A stretch of DNA of 64,000 bases from an uncultured Planctomycetaceae bacterium (GTDB lineage: Bacteria > Planctomycetota > Planctomycetia > Planctomycetales > Planctomycetaceae), in the NCBI GenBank assembly GCA_937916515.1, contig CALFSX010000152.1, forward strand, positions 19,943 to 83,942, in the 5' to 3' direction. The notes below the pieces were generated by a model, which saw nothing but the letters and a program-made list of their open reading frames with translations, had not been told where the DNA came from and did no database searches. Each line of letters starts with the position of its first letter. The stretch's first letter is position 1. Both the position numbers and the translations under genes were made by a program. Positions 47,591 through 57,128 of this stretch are shown here, in pieces.

Positions 47591-48439
47591 ATGCACAAAC
47601 GCAACATGATGTTTCTATTGGCAATTTCTGCCCCATTCTGTGCGGCGGCAAGTGCTTCTGAAGGCTGGCATCGCACATTCGAAGAAGCTCAGGAAGCAGC
47701 GAACAGCGCAAACGTGCCGTTGCTGATTCATTTTCACGCTTCGTGGTGTGGCCCCTGCCGACAAATGGAACAGCAGGTCCTTTCCAAGCCCGACGTCCAG
47801 CAGCAGTTAAGCAATGGAATTGCTGCGGTTGAAGTCGATGTCGCACAGCGACCAGATTTAGCGCAACAATTCGGCGCAACAACTGTTCCGCGAGACGTAG
47901 CCGTCATACCAGGACAAGCCCCCAAGACGCTGAACGTAGGGTTCAAATCCCATGCAGCATATCTAAGTCTGCTGCAAAACGTTTCACTGGAAGGATCGCA
48001 GATCCCACGAATCGTTCATCAGAAGGAGTCAGCTCCTAAAGCGACACCAGCCCCAGTTGTTGAAGAGCCACTGATCGGCCTGGAAGGCTTTTGCCCTGTG
48101 AGATTGCTGAAGGACCGTGAATGGATTTCCGGCAATCAGGACTTAGCCGAAGACTACCAGGGAGTGACCTACTTCTTAAGCAGCGAAGAAGCACGTGAAG
48201 AGTTTCTTACCAACCCCAAACTCTATTCACCTCAAAACCTGGGATGCGATCCTGTTGTTCTTTACGAACGACAGAAAGCGATTACCGGAAAAATCAAATA
48301 CGGAGCGTTCTTCGACAGCCAGCTGTATTTGTTTAACACGATGGAAAACAGAAAGGTCTTCAAAGACAATCCTTTGAAGTTCGTACGCATCCAACATGCG
48401 GTAAAGATTGATGAACTTGCCGGTCAGCGATACAACTAA
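47591..48439 (+). CDS. Exported thioredoxin-fold protein with YHS-like domains
   Basis: This is a 282-residue protein. Residues 1-23 are a signal peptide (MMFLLAISAPFCAAASAS). The thioredoxin domain (about 25-130) has the active site W52-CGPC56 in HFHASWCGPCRQME, and the usual cis-Pro region reads TTVPRDVAV. Residues about 155-215 are YHS-like (LEGFCPVRLLKDREWISGNQ, then FLSSEEAREEFLTNPKLYSP), and residues 220-275 a second, degenerate one (YGAFFDSQLYLFNTMENRKV). It is probably a periplasmic thiol or metal-handling protein; YHS domains often accompany metal-related proteins. Two nearby Met codons (47606, 47609) are alternative starts. Confidence 0.82.
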   Translation: MHKRNMMFLLAISAPFCAAASASEGWHRTFEEAQEAANSANVPLLIHFHASWCGPCRQMEQQVLSKPDVQQQLSNGIAAVEVDVAQRPDLAQQFGATTVPRDVAVIPGQAPKTLNVGFKSHAAYLSLLQNVSLEGSQIPRIVHQKESAPKATPAPVVEEPLIGLEGFCPVRLLKDREWISGNQDLAEDYQGVTYFLSSEEAREEFLTNPKLYSPQNLGCDPVVLYERQKAITGKIKYGAFFDSQLYLFNTMENRKVFKDNPLKFVRIQHAVKIDELAGQRYN

Positions 48440-49508
48440 GTGGTCGAATTGGCTACAGCGCAAAATGCATCCATTCAGGCAGAACAATCGATTCAATTGA
48501 TGCAGTCGAAAGCAAACTTAAGACTGGTTCATTCAAAAAGATCGGTTTACGACCAGTTTCGTAGCCTGCTGAAAGTTGATCGACCTCGAACCCAGGGAAG
48601 TAATTTGACGCAGTGATGCTTTTTCATGTGATGGCTACATCCAACGCTGTCAAATTCCGTACTTGCTGAATTCAACCTCAACGACGCCAACCATTTGATG
48701 CAAATTCAGCCATCGCTGCGACTTCTTCGAATCGGATAAACAGCCAATTCGACACCTGCGAATTGACTATCCTCCAAAGCAAAAACTTCGCCAGCACAGT
48801 CGAAAATTCGACTATGGCGATTTCGGTGGCAAGCGACTGAGGCCTTCAAGCTAAAGTAGCCGCAGACCGGTTTTGACGAATCAAAATCACGATTGAGATC
48901 CAAATCTGCCGTCAGATTGCAAAAAATATAGAATTCCCCGTAAATTGTGGGGGTAGAAGTTTCAGAGATCGATTGACACAGCGAACTGTTGAGTTAATAC
49001 TAGCTTGGTTGAGTCGGAAACTGTCGTGTCTGACGTCTGACTCAAACATCAGTAAGTCTTCGCGTATTTCTCAGGAACTCGCTTTAGGCAGTTCCGACAG
49101 CTGACGAAGTCCCCCTCAGGCTTTCCGGTGCCTTGATCCCGGTTGTGTTGCCAGGCTTATGTTATGTCTGCACCACGTTCTCGGGTGAACTTACCATCAG
49201 ATTGTTTTCAGGGATGCGATTGCTTCCCGGTTCGGTTAACCCCGTTTCGGATCTCGGATCAATTTTCCCGAGCGGCAACAGTCCCAAAGTTATCCCGTGA
49301 AGGGTTCGCATTTCACAGCCTTTTGGGGCTCGCTGGTTAAACCAATTGCGGACTTAACGGCATTCGATTTGTAGCAGAGTTGCGTTGTTACATGGTCGAT
49401 TTCCGCTGTTAGTCCAACCCAGTCCACGCATGCGTCGGGCGGATTTCTTCGAAGTCAACGCCCTTTTAATAGACGCAGTAAATCCGTATTTGGAATTCAG
49501 GATTTCCT
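48440..49508. other. Long intergenic region including the rho leader
   Basis: No convincing gene in 1069 bp. It contains a good promoter (48973-49000), after which about 500 nt of leader precede rho. The AT-rich stretch at 48900-48960 lies just upstream of the promoter. Short open frames inside the leader (for example 49143-49340) lack start signals and family similarity. Confidence 0.5.
48973..49000 (+). promoter_or_regulatory. Sigma-70-type promoter of rho
   Basis: A perfect TTGACA at 48973-48978, 16 bp spacing, and TAATAC at 48995-49000 (TAATACT). A start near 49007 would give rho a leader of about 500 nt, which suits autoregulation by Rho-dependent attenuation as known for rho in enteric bacteria; regulation here is inferred. 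Confidence 0.6.
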
Positions 49509-51440
49509 ATGCCATCAAGCAGTTCTAGTGCCGAAGAAACAAAGCCAAAAGCTCGCCGTAAGACAAAAGCAGCTTCATCAACGAAGAAGAAATCTGCCAA
49601 GTCCACAACAAAAAAAACGAGCGATGCGCCGGAACTGTTCAGCGATGACGATTTTGGTGACGGTGTAGATTCCACCACTGAAGAGACAAAGCCCAGAAAA
49701 CGCGTTGCCAAAAAGAAGGCAACAAGAAAAAAGGCGACACTGAAAAAAGAAGCCTCATCTGGTGATGAGTATCAGGAACGAGCTGCATCAGAGTCCGTTC
49801 GCGATGATACAGCATCGGTACTGCAGGAAGCTCGATCAGCTCGTTTCGAAGACGACATGCTTTCCGACATTGGCGACTACTTCAGTGCTTCCGTCGAAGA
49901 CTTCAGCGACGACCAACGCCCCGCAAGAACTTCAGAACGTGGTGAGCGCGGCGAACGAGCGAGCACCGCAGGTGGCGAAGGTACAACAGGCGAAGATGGC
50001 GAACGCCCACGTCGAAGAAGACGCCGACGTCGTCGCGGCAGCAAGCCTGAAGGCCGCACCGGCGGAAACGAATCACAAAACACAAGCAACGCAAATACTG
50101 CTGCCCCGCGACAAGGCGGAAACTCAGGCCAGCCCAGGGGCGGTTCGCAAAACAGTCGCGGCGATAACCGTGGCGGTGGACGCCAGCCGGACCGTGGTGG
50201 ACGAGGCGGAAATCGCGGCGGCGGCGGTGGTGGACGGCAACCAGATCGAGGTGGTGATCGAGGTGGCCGCGGACGCGGTGCTCAGGCTCCTCGTCGCGGG
50301 CGTGCAATCCAGCCCAGCGGAGAACCAATCGAAGGAACCTTCGAAGGAATTCTGGAACTGCACCCGAAAGGATATGGCTTCCTTCGCGACCCCAAAAAGA
50401 ATTACGCGGCGGAGGATTCAAATCCGTTTGTATCCAGCTCAGTGGTCGAAAAATACAACCTTCGCGAAGGCGTAATGGTTAAGGGCGAGGTGGGTCCTGG
50501 CACCCGCAATCAGGGACCCCGACTTCAGGAAGTCGAATTGATTGATGGCTATACGCTGGAAGAATACGAAAAAGTTAAACACTTCGACGACCTGACGCCC
50601 ATCAATCCGTTTGAGCAAATCAAGCTGGAAATCGGACCTCGTCCGGTCACGATGCGAGTCATGGATCTGTTGTGCCCAATCGGCAAGGGCCAACGTGCAC
50701 TGCTGGTCGCTCCACCTAGAACCGGCAAGACCATGCTGCTTCAGGACATCGCGAATTCGGTAAGCATTAACCATCCGGAAATTCACCTGATGGTACTGCT
50801 GATTGACGAACGTCCTGAAGAAGTCACGGAAATGAGCCGCAGCGTGAAGGGCGAAGTGATCGCCTCTTCACTGGACAACGACGTCGAAAGCCACGTCCGT
50901 ATTGCTCAGCTGATTATCGAACGCGGCAAGCGACTGGCAGAAGAAGGTCAGGACGTATTCATCCTGTTGGACAGTATTACTCGGCTTGCAAGAGCGTTCA
51001 ACAAGTGGGTGAACCCATCCGGACGAACGGGGCGTGGCGGCCTGGACATTCGAGCACTGGACGTTCCGAAAAAACTGTTCGGAACCGCCCGTCGTTTCGA
51101 CGAAGGTGGCTCACTGACAGTCTGCGGCACTGCCCTGATTGACACCAACAACGGTATGGACGAAGCCATTTTCCAGGAGTTCAAGGGAACTGGAAACATG
51201 GAAATGGTTCTCAGCAGAGAACTGGCTGACCGTCGAATCTGGCCATCGATCGACATTACTCGATCAGGCACCCGTCGTGAAGAAAAGATTCTGGCACCGG
51301 AAATCCTGGACGGCGTCACAATGCTGCGAAGAAGCCTGATCAGCCTGACTCCCGTAGACGCGATGGAACAGCTCACCAAGACGCTACTGAAATTCGAAGA
51401 CAACAAAGAGTTCCTGTCTCGAATCCAGGCGGTTCTGTAA
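49509..51440 (+). CDS. rho: Transcription termination factor Rho with long disordered N-terminus
   Basis: This 643-residue hexameric RNA helicase ends transcription at unstructured C-rich RNA. Against the usual 420 residues, about 225 are added at the N-terminus: a Lys/Ser/Thr-rich block (KARRKTKAASSTKKKSAKST), an acidic block, then an Arg/Gly-rich block (RGGDRGGRGRGAQAPRRGRA) ending near 275. The RNA-binding domain follows (GILELHPKGYGFLRDPKKNY), then the ATPase: Walker A in APPRTGKTML near 400-408, VLLIDERPEEVTEM near 430, the Q/R-loop region DSITRLARAFNKW near 490. It is monocistronic with a long leader and a strong terminator at 51486. Confidence 0.95.
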   Translation: MPSSSSSAEETKPKARRKTKAASSTKKKSAKSTTKKTSDAPELFSDDDFGDGVDSTTEETKPRKRVAKKKATRKKATLKKEASSGDEYQERAASESVRDDTASVLQEARSARFEDDMLSDIGDYFSASVEDFSDDQRPARTSERGERGERASTAGGEGTTGEDGERPRRRRRRRRRGSKPEGRTGGNESQNTSNANTAAPRQGGNSGQPRGGSQNSRGDNRGGGRQPDRGGRGGNRGGGGGGRQPDRGGDRGGRGRGAQAPRRGRAIQPSGEPIEGTFEGILELHPKGYGFLRDPKKNYAAEDSNPFVSSSVVEKYNLREGVMVKGEVGPGTRNQGPRLQEVELIDGYTLEEYEKVKHFDDLTPINPFEQIKLEIGPRPVTMRVMDLLCPIGKGQRALLVAPPRTGKTMLLQDIANSVSINHPEIHLMVLLIDERPEEVTEMSRSVKGEVIASSLDNDVESHVRIAQLIIERGKRLAEEGQDVFILLDSITRLARAFNKWVNPSGRTGRGGLDIRALDVPKKLFGTARRFDEGGSLTVCGTALIDTNNGMDEAIFQEFKGTGNMEMVLSRELADRRIWPSIDITRSGTRREEKILAPEILDGVTMLRRSLISLTPVDAMEQLTKTLLKFEDNKEFLSRIQAVL

Positions 51441-51485
51441 GCTCAGAACCAGGCTTGAATCAATCGTAATTGAAGCTGAAATAAG

Positions 51486-51519
51486 AAGGCCGTCGAGGTA
51501 ATCTCGACGGCCTTTTTTT
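51486..51519 (+). terminator. Intrinsic terminator after rho
   Basis: AAGGCCGTCGAG, five bases, CTCGACGGCC followed by seven T. It is 45 bp after the rho stop and convergent with the Hsp70 gene. Confidence 0.92.
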
Positions 51520-51562
51520 GTTTGCACCAGGCGTGTCTCACTTTAGTAACAAACGCCCTCAG

Positions 51563-53548
51563 TTACTCAACGATTTCCCACAGATCGTCGTCATGGTTGC
51601 TTTTCGGAAGAGGCGGCGGCGCGGTTTTCCCTGACACTCTGCGACCGGCTGATTTCGACTTACGTTCCGAGGACCGAGCCGCACTCGGCGTCTCACGCAC
51701 TCCCGCTTTGCGACATGCGGGACAAATTCCGTTGCGATCGACAGGCTCCGCACAACGGTTGCACAAGCGAATCGGCTGCACGTCAGCGTGATACTCAATC
51801 ACCGAAAGCGACTCCAACTTCTCACTAACGATCGCCCACTCCTCGCTTAAACTGCGATCTACAGGTTCCGGTTCATCCTGACGCTGTGTAACAGCAGTAA
51901 CGTCGCGCGACTTGCCGCGAGTTTGGGATTCAGATTTTGGGGGAGACGCCGAGGCCAAAGGCTTACTCTTCGTTTCCGGCGGTTTCTTTCGAGCAGGCTG
52001 TTGGATAGGCAATTCCTGACTTCCGAGCTGCAATTGTGGAGCAAGGTTTTCGTGCCGGATAATTTCAACTTCGGCGCCCAAACCGCTTTTCAGTTCCTTC
52101 GCCGAAACATGAACTCGCGCCTGTCGGTCATAGCTGATGGTGACCGCAACTTCGCTACCTTCGGGAAGATCAGGAGGCAGATCGGTAATCAAACAATCAC
52201 CTAAAAACGTGGGCGGCTTCCCCGGCCCTGCTCCGCTTTCAACAATTCGAACGTGCACTTTGGTTTGACGATCAACAACTGTTCCAAACACATGTGTTTT
52301 TGACGCAGGCAGTGGAGTGTTCGGAGGAATTAAATAGTGCGGCACCCGATGTTCTGATTCAGAATCACGCACCAGAATACCGAGACTTCGAGCACTCACG
52401 CTTTGCTGCTTGACCTCCTGCAAACGGGCAGACGCCTTGCTGTCAAAAATTGTCCGAGTGTAATTTTGATTGGTAAGCAGCATGCCGGCGTAGTAAGCGG
52501 CACCATGAGCAATCGACTGATCAGGTGACAGTGAAGAATTCAAGGTTCGGCCACTTAGCTTTTTCAGGCTTTCACGAACCATAGGCATTCTGGAAGCGCC
52601 ACCCGTTGTCAACACAACGTCGATATGCGCCCAGCCAAACTTCTTATCTGCCAGAATTCGACGCGTGATCGCATCGGACCGTGTAAGCAATCGCTTACTC
52701 ATCGCTTCAAACTCTTCCTGCTCAACCTGATAAGTTCGGCGATTGCCAGCATGTTGCACAGTCACGGCAGCTCGCGGACGCACCGACAAACTGCGTTTCG
52801 CCTGTTCTGCTTCAAGAGCTAAAAACTGGTGGCTTTCCGGGTCTGTCCGAGGATCATCTCTGAAATCTTCGATGAATTTTTCGGCAGCGATATCAACGAT
52901 AACCTGCGTCCAATCGAGCCCCCCCAATTCAAGGTCGCCGTCGGAGGCAACAACACGGACCTCGTTGCTGGCATACTTTACAATGGCCAGGTCCAGCGTA
53001 CCGCCTCCCAGATCGTAGATCAGAAGTTGCTGGTCAACAGCCAACTCAGTAAAAGCCAGCCCCTCGTTACCGAGAACGTGACACAACGCAGCAGCAACCG
53101 GCTCGTTAATGACTTCGACTCGTTCCAGCCCGGCAGCCAACCCGGCCTTGATCGTCTCAGATCGCTGAGCATCACTGAACTGCGCCGGAACGGTAATCAC
53201 AGCGTCTGTGATTTCGCCGATTTGATCCTGAGCAGCGGCGATCAGCTTTCGCAGGATTAACCCGGAAATATAAACCGGCGTGTAGCGTCGACCATCGATC
53301 TCCCAGGACTTCGCAGAATGCCCCATGAAGCGTTTCGCGTTTTGCACGACGCGTGACGGACGAGAAATCGCATTCCTTAGCGCCTCAGTTCCAACCACGG
53401 GACCGTCGTCGTCAAAGAACACAACGGATGGAGTGGAAAGTTCACCTTCCTGATTTGGAATGGTGTTAGGGTGACCATGTTCGTTCAGCCATGCAATACA
53501 CGAATAGGTCGTTCCAAGGTCGATGCCGACTGCCTGAGTTTTTTTCAT
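51563..53548 (-). CDS. Hsp70/DnaK-like ATPase with C-terminal zinc ribbon
   Basis: This is a 661-residue protein from the ATG at 53548 (MKKTQAVGIDLGTTYSCIAW), the normal Hsp70 start; the frame extends to 53659 only through a dispersed repeat. The nucleotide-binding domain (1-375) shows VINEPVAAALCHVLG, LLIYDLGGGTLDLAI and VLTTGGASRMPMVRE. The substrate-binding beta part follows to about 510. In place of the alpha-helical lid there is a Lys/Pro-rich linker, a short conserved segment and a CxxC..CxxC zinc ribbon (C596, C599, C609, C612 in CNRCAEPVDRNGICPACRKA), with the ending DDDLWEIVE. It is a divergent Hsp70 rather than the housekeeping DnaK. Confidence 0.88.
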   Translation of the reverse strand: MKKTQAVGIDLGTTYSCIAWLNEHGHPNTIPNQEGELSTPSVVFFDDDGPVVGTEALRNAISRPSRVVQNAKRFMGHSAKSWEIDGRRYTPVYISGLILRKLIAAAQDQIGEITDAVITVPAQFSDAQRSETIKAGLAAGLERVEVINEPVAAALCHVLGNEGLAFTELAVDQQLLIYDLGGGTLDLAIVKYASNEVRVVASDGDLELGGLDWTQVIVDIAAEKFIEDFRDDPRTDPESHQFLALEAEQAKRSLSVRPRAAVTVQHAGNRRTYQVEQEEFEAMSKRLLTRSDAITRRILADKKFGWAHIDVVLTTGGASRMPMVRESLKKLSGRTLNSSLSPDQSIAHGAAYYAGMLLTNQNYTRTIFDSKASARLQEVKQQSVSARSLGILVRDSESEHRVPHYLIPPNTPLPASKTHVFGTVVDRQTKVHVRIVESGAGPGKPPTFLGDCLITDLPPDLPEGSEVAVTISYDRQARVHVSAKELKSGLGAEVEIIRHENLAPQLQLGSQELPIQQPARKKPPETKSKPLASASPPKSESQTRGKSRDVTAVTQRQDEPEPVDRSLSEEWAIVSEKLESLSVIEYHADVQPIRLCNRCAEPVDRNGICPACRKAGVRETPSAARSSERKSKSAGRRVSGKTAPPPLPKSNHDDDLWEIVE

Positions 53549-53563
53549 CAAATCACACTCGCC

Positions 53564-53694
53564 CAACAAGGGCTTCGCCCTTGACCCAGTGGCGTGGCAC
53601 GCAGAAACACGTGGAACGCTCGAATCGCCGAGCCGCTCCGGTGTCGCTACGGCCAACATGCGCGCACAGTGCGCGCATCATTTTAAGTAAGACT
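53564..53694 (+). repeat. Dispersed ~130-bp repeat, copy C
   Basis: Starts CCAACAAGGGCTTCGCCCTT and ends GCGCATCATTTTAAGTAAGA+CTT. The palindrome ATGCGCGCAC-a-GTGCGCGCAT near the right end is perfect here. It is located just upstream of the Hsp70 start codon, so it may carry or alter that gene's promoter. Confidence 0.87.
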
Positions 53695-54186
53695 TCCTAC
53701 ATGGGCATGGCCCTTAACCAGAAAGTCGAGCTTACGCTCGGAAACGCTTCGTTGTCGCTGCGAAAAGTTGGCTCAACATTAACAAGTTCGCTGTAAAAGA
53801 GGCCTAACGCGGCAGAGCCGCAACCAATACACAAGCCAACGCCCGGAACCAACGAGTAACGGGTGCAAATTGCCCACTATCCGATCAGGCCCGGTCCGCC
53901 CGGTAAATTCGTGCGAACGCACCAGAACACAAACGCGTCTTCCCGAAATCTGAATCAACGTGAACAGGCATCTGCCTGCCTTACTAAACTACGTTCACAC
54001 ACACTTCTTCGTTAGCAACGAAAAACAGAACAATGTTTCCGTGGAAAACCCGTTTGATATAATAGAAACCAAAACACCACCGCAAACCAATCGGAATCTT
54101 ACAGACTTTCAAACTATCCACGGAAGTCACGCGTTTCTGCGGTTTAGCAGATCCACCAATTCAGCACACGAAATGGTTGCCAGAAA
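53695..54186. other. Intergenic region without recognised gene
   Basis: It follows repeat copy C; a short relative of the 42-bp repeat (gagcttacgctcgga) occurs near 53726. Otherwise I see nothing in it. It must contain the promoter of the 377-residue gene. Confidence 0.4.
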
Positions 54187-55320
54187 ATGTTCAGAATCGC
54201 TTTAAGACTGATTCTATTGGTTCCAATAGCTTTTGGCAGCACGTCTTACGGCAGCGAAACGGAAGATCGAATACCGTTGGCAGGAAAACAGCTCGCAGAC
54301 GCTCTGGCTCAAAGACGCAGCATTGTCACTTCGGGCGTAACACTGAAGCAAACCCTTCTGACATTACAACGCGATATCCGCATCGCAGTTGTGCTGGATC
54401 GCAGTATCGATCCGTCAATGGTCCCCGAAGTCTCCACCAAATATATCACCAACGAACAGCTCATAAGATCTTTGGCAGAAGCCTGTTCTTTGCAGACATC
54501 AATTGGTGATCGCTACGTGTTTATTGGAATGCCACAGAAAGCAGGCCGACTGAAGACGCTGACCGAAATCAATCGCCAAACTATTCTTAGCCTTCGGTCA
54601 AAACTGGACAAAGCCGTCTACCTGAAACTGTCGGAACCACTTTCCGCATCCTGGCCAGCTTTATCAGAACCGCAGAAATTGATCCAAAAGGCAGCCAACT
54701 CGGTCGGTATCAGAATTTCAAATCCAGAATCAATTCCTCACGATCTCTGGCCAGAAGTTACGTTGCCCAAACTTACGTTTTCAGACTACGCCACTCTGAT
54801 TTTGAATCAATTTGACATGACATTCGAAATTGATGACCAGGCCACGCTGGCGATCGTTCTTGCCAAGTCGAACGTTCGCATTGAACAGCGTTACAGAGTG
54901 TCTTCGAAAGACAAGACCGACATCAATGAAAAATGGATGAATGCCTTTCCGGATCTCGATGTAAAGTGGTCTGGATCAACAGCGATTGTCAGCGCGTCCA
55001 TCGAAACTCACGAACAGCTTGAGCAATTACGAATCGGCAAGGCCGAAAAAACAATTGATGCCGCCAGCCTTCGCAATCGCAAATTCACGATGAACGTTCC
55101 GTCCGGCACCACTTTGAAAAGACTGCTGGCAACTTTTGAGCAATCAGGAATTCACATTCAAGTCGAAGGCCGCACTGATGGGGAGCTGGAAAAGCTACTG
55201 CAGCAGACCGTTGAATTCGATGTTTCCGGATCGCCAGCCGACGAGTTCTTCTTAATGGTTTTCCGGGGTTGGGATGCCAGCGTAGAAGTCGGCGACGAAG
55301 AAGTTCTTGTCAGGTTTTAA
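54187..55320 (+). CDS. Exported hypothetical protein with STN/secretin-N-like segments
   Basis: This is a 377-residue protein with an N-terminal signal (LILLVPIAFGSTSYG). Its pattern (VTLKQTLLTLQRDIRIAVVL, then SLAEACSLQTSIGDRYVFIG; LTFSDYATLILNQFDMTFEI, then ATLAIVLAKSN; GTTLKRLLATFEQSGIHIQV, then VEFDVSGSPADEFFLMVFRG) repeats the STN/secretin-N beta-alpha unit about three times. No secretin pore domain follows, so it may be an accessory periplasmic protein. Similar units occur in the tail of the ECF sigma factor at 20434-22521. It is a single gene; function unknown. Confidence 0.68.
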   Translation: MFRIALRLILLVPIAFGSTSYGSETEDRIPLAGKQLADALAQRRSIVTSGVTLKQTLLTLQRDIRIAVVLDRSIDPSMVPEVSTKYITNEQLIRSLAEACSLQTSIGDRYVFIGMPQKAGRLKTLTEINRQTILSLRSKLDKAVYLKLSEPLSASWPALSEPQKLIQKAANSVGIRISNPESIPHDLWPEVTLPKLTFSDYATLILNQFDMTFEIDDQATLAIVLAKSNVRIEQRYRVSSKDKTDINEKWMNAFPDLDVKWSGSTAIVSASIETHEQLEQLRIGKAEKTIDAASLRNRKFTMNVPSGTTLKRLLATFEQSGIHIQVEGRTDGELEKLLQQTVEFDVSGSPADEFFLMVFRGWDASVEVGDEEVLVRF

Positions 55321-55956
55321 GAGCCGGAGAATTGCCAACCAACGTGGAATTTCAAAATCACTCAGCTGCAATAAATTGCTGTCAGGCCGCACAATCCGTC
55401 ACGATATCACATACTGGGCGATTGTCCGATGTGAAGCCACTTTCGATCCCGAGACTTCAGCGCCTTCTTTTCTTGCTGAATCCGGGAAACCATCCTAGGT
55501 TAACGCCGTAAAACCCCCACGTTTTGAAGGCTCAAGCAGCACTTCGTCAGGTTCGTGAAATTGGGGCCTTTAGTTTCAGGAACCGGGGGGAACTTCCGAT
55601 GGTTGTTTTGAATTCAGCATGGGCAATGAATACGATATCCGGCAGTTTTCCGCTGCTAAAATCGCGGTAAATGCTTGTCTTGTTCCATCACCCGGAACTG
55701 CACAAGTTTGAAGCTCAGCAGAAATCGTCGACCAATTCGAAACACGCCGCTCATCGGCGAACGCGACAGAATCGGCTGCTGATTTTGGCGAAGCAGCTAG
55801 CCGACAACAACAGGTCGACTGCCGGAAACGTCAGTCAACCTTATGTCAGCGAAATCAGCGGCAGCAAAATTAAGTGGATCGGTCACGTGACCAATCTGCA
55901 CATGACGGCAGTTGTGTCAATTTCGACACTCAGGCAACAAAAGGTAAAAACAAGTA
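55321..55956. other. Intergenic region upstream of the PfkB gene
   Basis: There are 636 bp without a convincing gene; an open frame at 55671-56018 overlaps the kinase start in another frame and has no family features. No repeat or clear hairpin was recognised. Confidence 0.4.
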
Positions 55957-57033
55957 ATGCTCGACATCAAACCAAGTGGTGGTGGTCTGGATTTCGTTTC
56001 TTTGGGCGCGTTGGTTAACCGACTTGACCCGGGTCGTATTCCTTTCCGCAAAGCGACTCAACTGGCGATTCACGTCAGCGGTGGCGAATTCAACTGTTCC
56101 GCTAACCTGTCAGACTGCTTCCAGCTGAACACAGGCGTTGTCACTGCGATGGTGAACAACCCGCTGGGAGACTTGATCCACGAACGTGTTCGAGCAATGG
56201 GTGTTACTCCATTCTACAAACGATTCGAACACGACGGCGTGCGTGGCCCCAACATGGCCACCGTGTACAGCGATCAGGGTTGCGGCGTTCGAGCTCCTGT
56301 TGTGTTTTACAACCGCAGCAACGAAGCAGCCGGCCAGCTTAAAGCCGGCGATTTCAACTGGGGCGAAATTTTCGCTGGTGGAGTTCGGTGGTTCCACAGT
56401 GGAGGCATCTTCGCAGCGTTGTCTCCCACAACACCAGAAGTCATCATCGAAGGCATGAAGGCTGCCAAGAAAGCTGGAGCCGTCACTTCGTTTGACCTGA
56501 ACTATCGAGCCAAGTTGTGGGCCATCAGTGGTGGCCTGGACAAAGCCCAGGAAACTCTGCGCAGCATCGTAGAACACTGCGACGTACTGGTCGGCAACGA
56601 AGAAGACCTGCAAAAGGGACTTGGTCTGGAAGGCCAGGATGTAGAAAAGTCCGGCAAACTGGACCCATCAGCCTTCTTCGGCATGATGGAAAGCGTTGCT
56701 CGCGACCTTCCCAATGTGAAAGCCGTTGCGACAACTCTGCGAGAAGTCGTTAACACCAACCGACACAACTGGAGCGCCGTGTTGTGGATGGATGGCAAAA
56801 CTTACCAGGCTCCTGAAACCGAATTGAACGTTCTTGACCGAGTCGGCGGTGGCGACGGATTCGCATCCGGCCTGATTTACGGCCTCCTTGGCGGACGAGA
56901 TCCTCAAACAGCATTGAACCTGGGATGGGCTCATGGAGCATTGCTGACGACCTATCCTGGCGACACCACAATGGCCACCATTCCAGAAGTTGAAGCATTC
57001 GCCGCTGGCGGAAGTGCTCGTATTCAACGCTGA
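55957..57033 (+). CDS. PfkB-family sugar kinase (2-keto-3-deoxygluconate kinase-like)
   Basis: This is a 358-residue ribokinase-fold enzyme. An N-terminal GALVNRLDPGRIPFRKATQL segment replaces the usual GE(x)L start, followed by HVSGGEFNCSANLSDCF (substrate Gly-Gly). The middle has FDLNYRAKLW near 175 and VLVGNEEDLQKGL near 213, and the ATP/catalytic signature is DRVGGGDGFASGLIYGLLGG near 290-308 with the catalytic Asp in GGGDGF. Motif order and FDLNYR fit the KDG-kinase branch; the exact sugar is uncertain. It is followed by gnd on the same strand (123 bp), with a hairpin between them. Confidence 0.85.
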   Translation: MLDIKPSGGGLDFVSLGALVNRLDPGRIPFRKATQLAIHVSGGEFNCSANLSDCFQLNTGVVTAMVNNPLGDLIHERVRAMGVTPFYKRFEHDGVRGPNMATVYSDQGCGVRAPVVFYNRSNEAAGQLKAGDFNWGEIFAGGVRWFHSGGIFAALSPTTPEVIIEGMKAAKKAGAVTSFDLNYRAKLWAISGGLDKAQETLRSIVEHCDVLVGNEEDLQKGLGLEGQDVEKSGKLDPSAFFGMMESVARDLPNVKAVATTLREVVNTNRHNWSAVLWMDGKTYQAPETELNVLDRVGGGDGFASGLIYGLLGGRDPQTALNLGWAHGALLTTYPGDTTMATIPEVEAFAAGGSARIQR

Positions 57034-57044
57034 TGTTTATCCGG

Positions 57045-57080
57045 GCAATTTGAGATCTGTAGTCGCAGATCTCAAATTGC
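57045..57080. terminator. Perfect 15-bp hairpin between kinase and gnd
   Basis: GCAATTTGAGATCTG, loop TAGTCG, CAGATCTCAAATTGC. There is no T-run, so it is either a weak terminator, an RNA-stabilising element or a palindromic repeat. It lies 12 bp after the kinase stop. Confidence 0.55.
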
Positions 57081-57128
57081 ACTGCGGGCTTTGTCACCGG
57101 AACCGGCGGCAGCCACTCTTCTAAAACC

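Noticed and set aside
47930..47960. GGGTTCAAATCCC resembling a tRNA T-arm
   Set aside because: It lies inside the thioredoxin-YHS gene, and no acceptor or anticodon arms can be formed around it.
53549..53659. Upstream extension of the Hsp70 frame
   Set aside because: It is translation of repeat copy C; Hsp70 proteins start at MKKTQAVGIDLGTT.
55671..56018. 115-codon frame upstream of the PfkB gene
   Set aside because: It overlaps the kinase start in another frame, with no ribosome-binding site or similarity.
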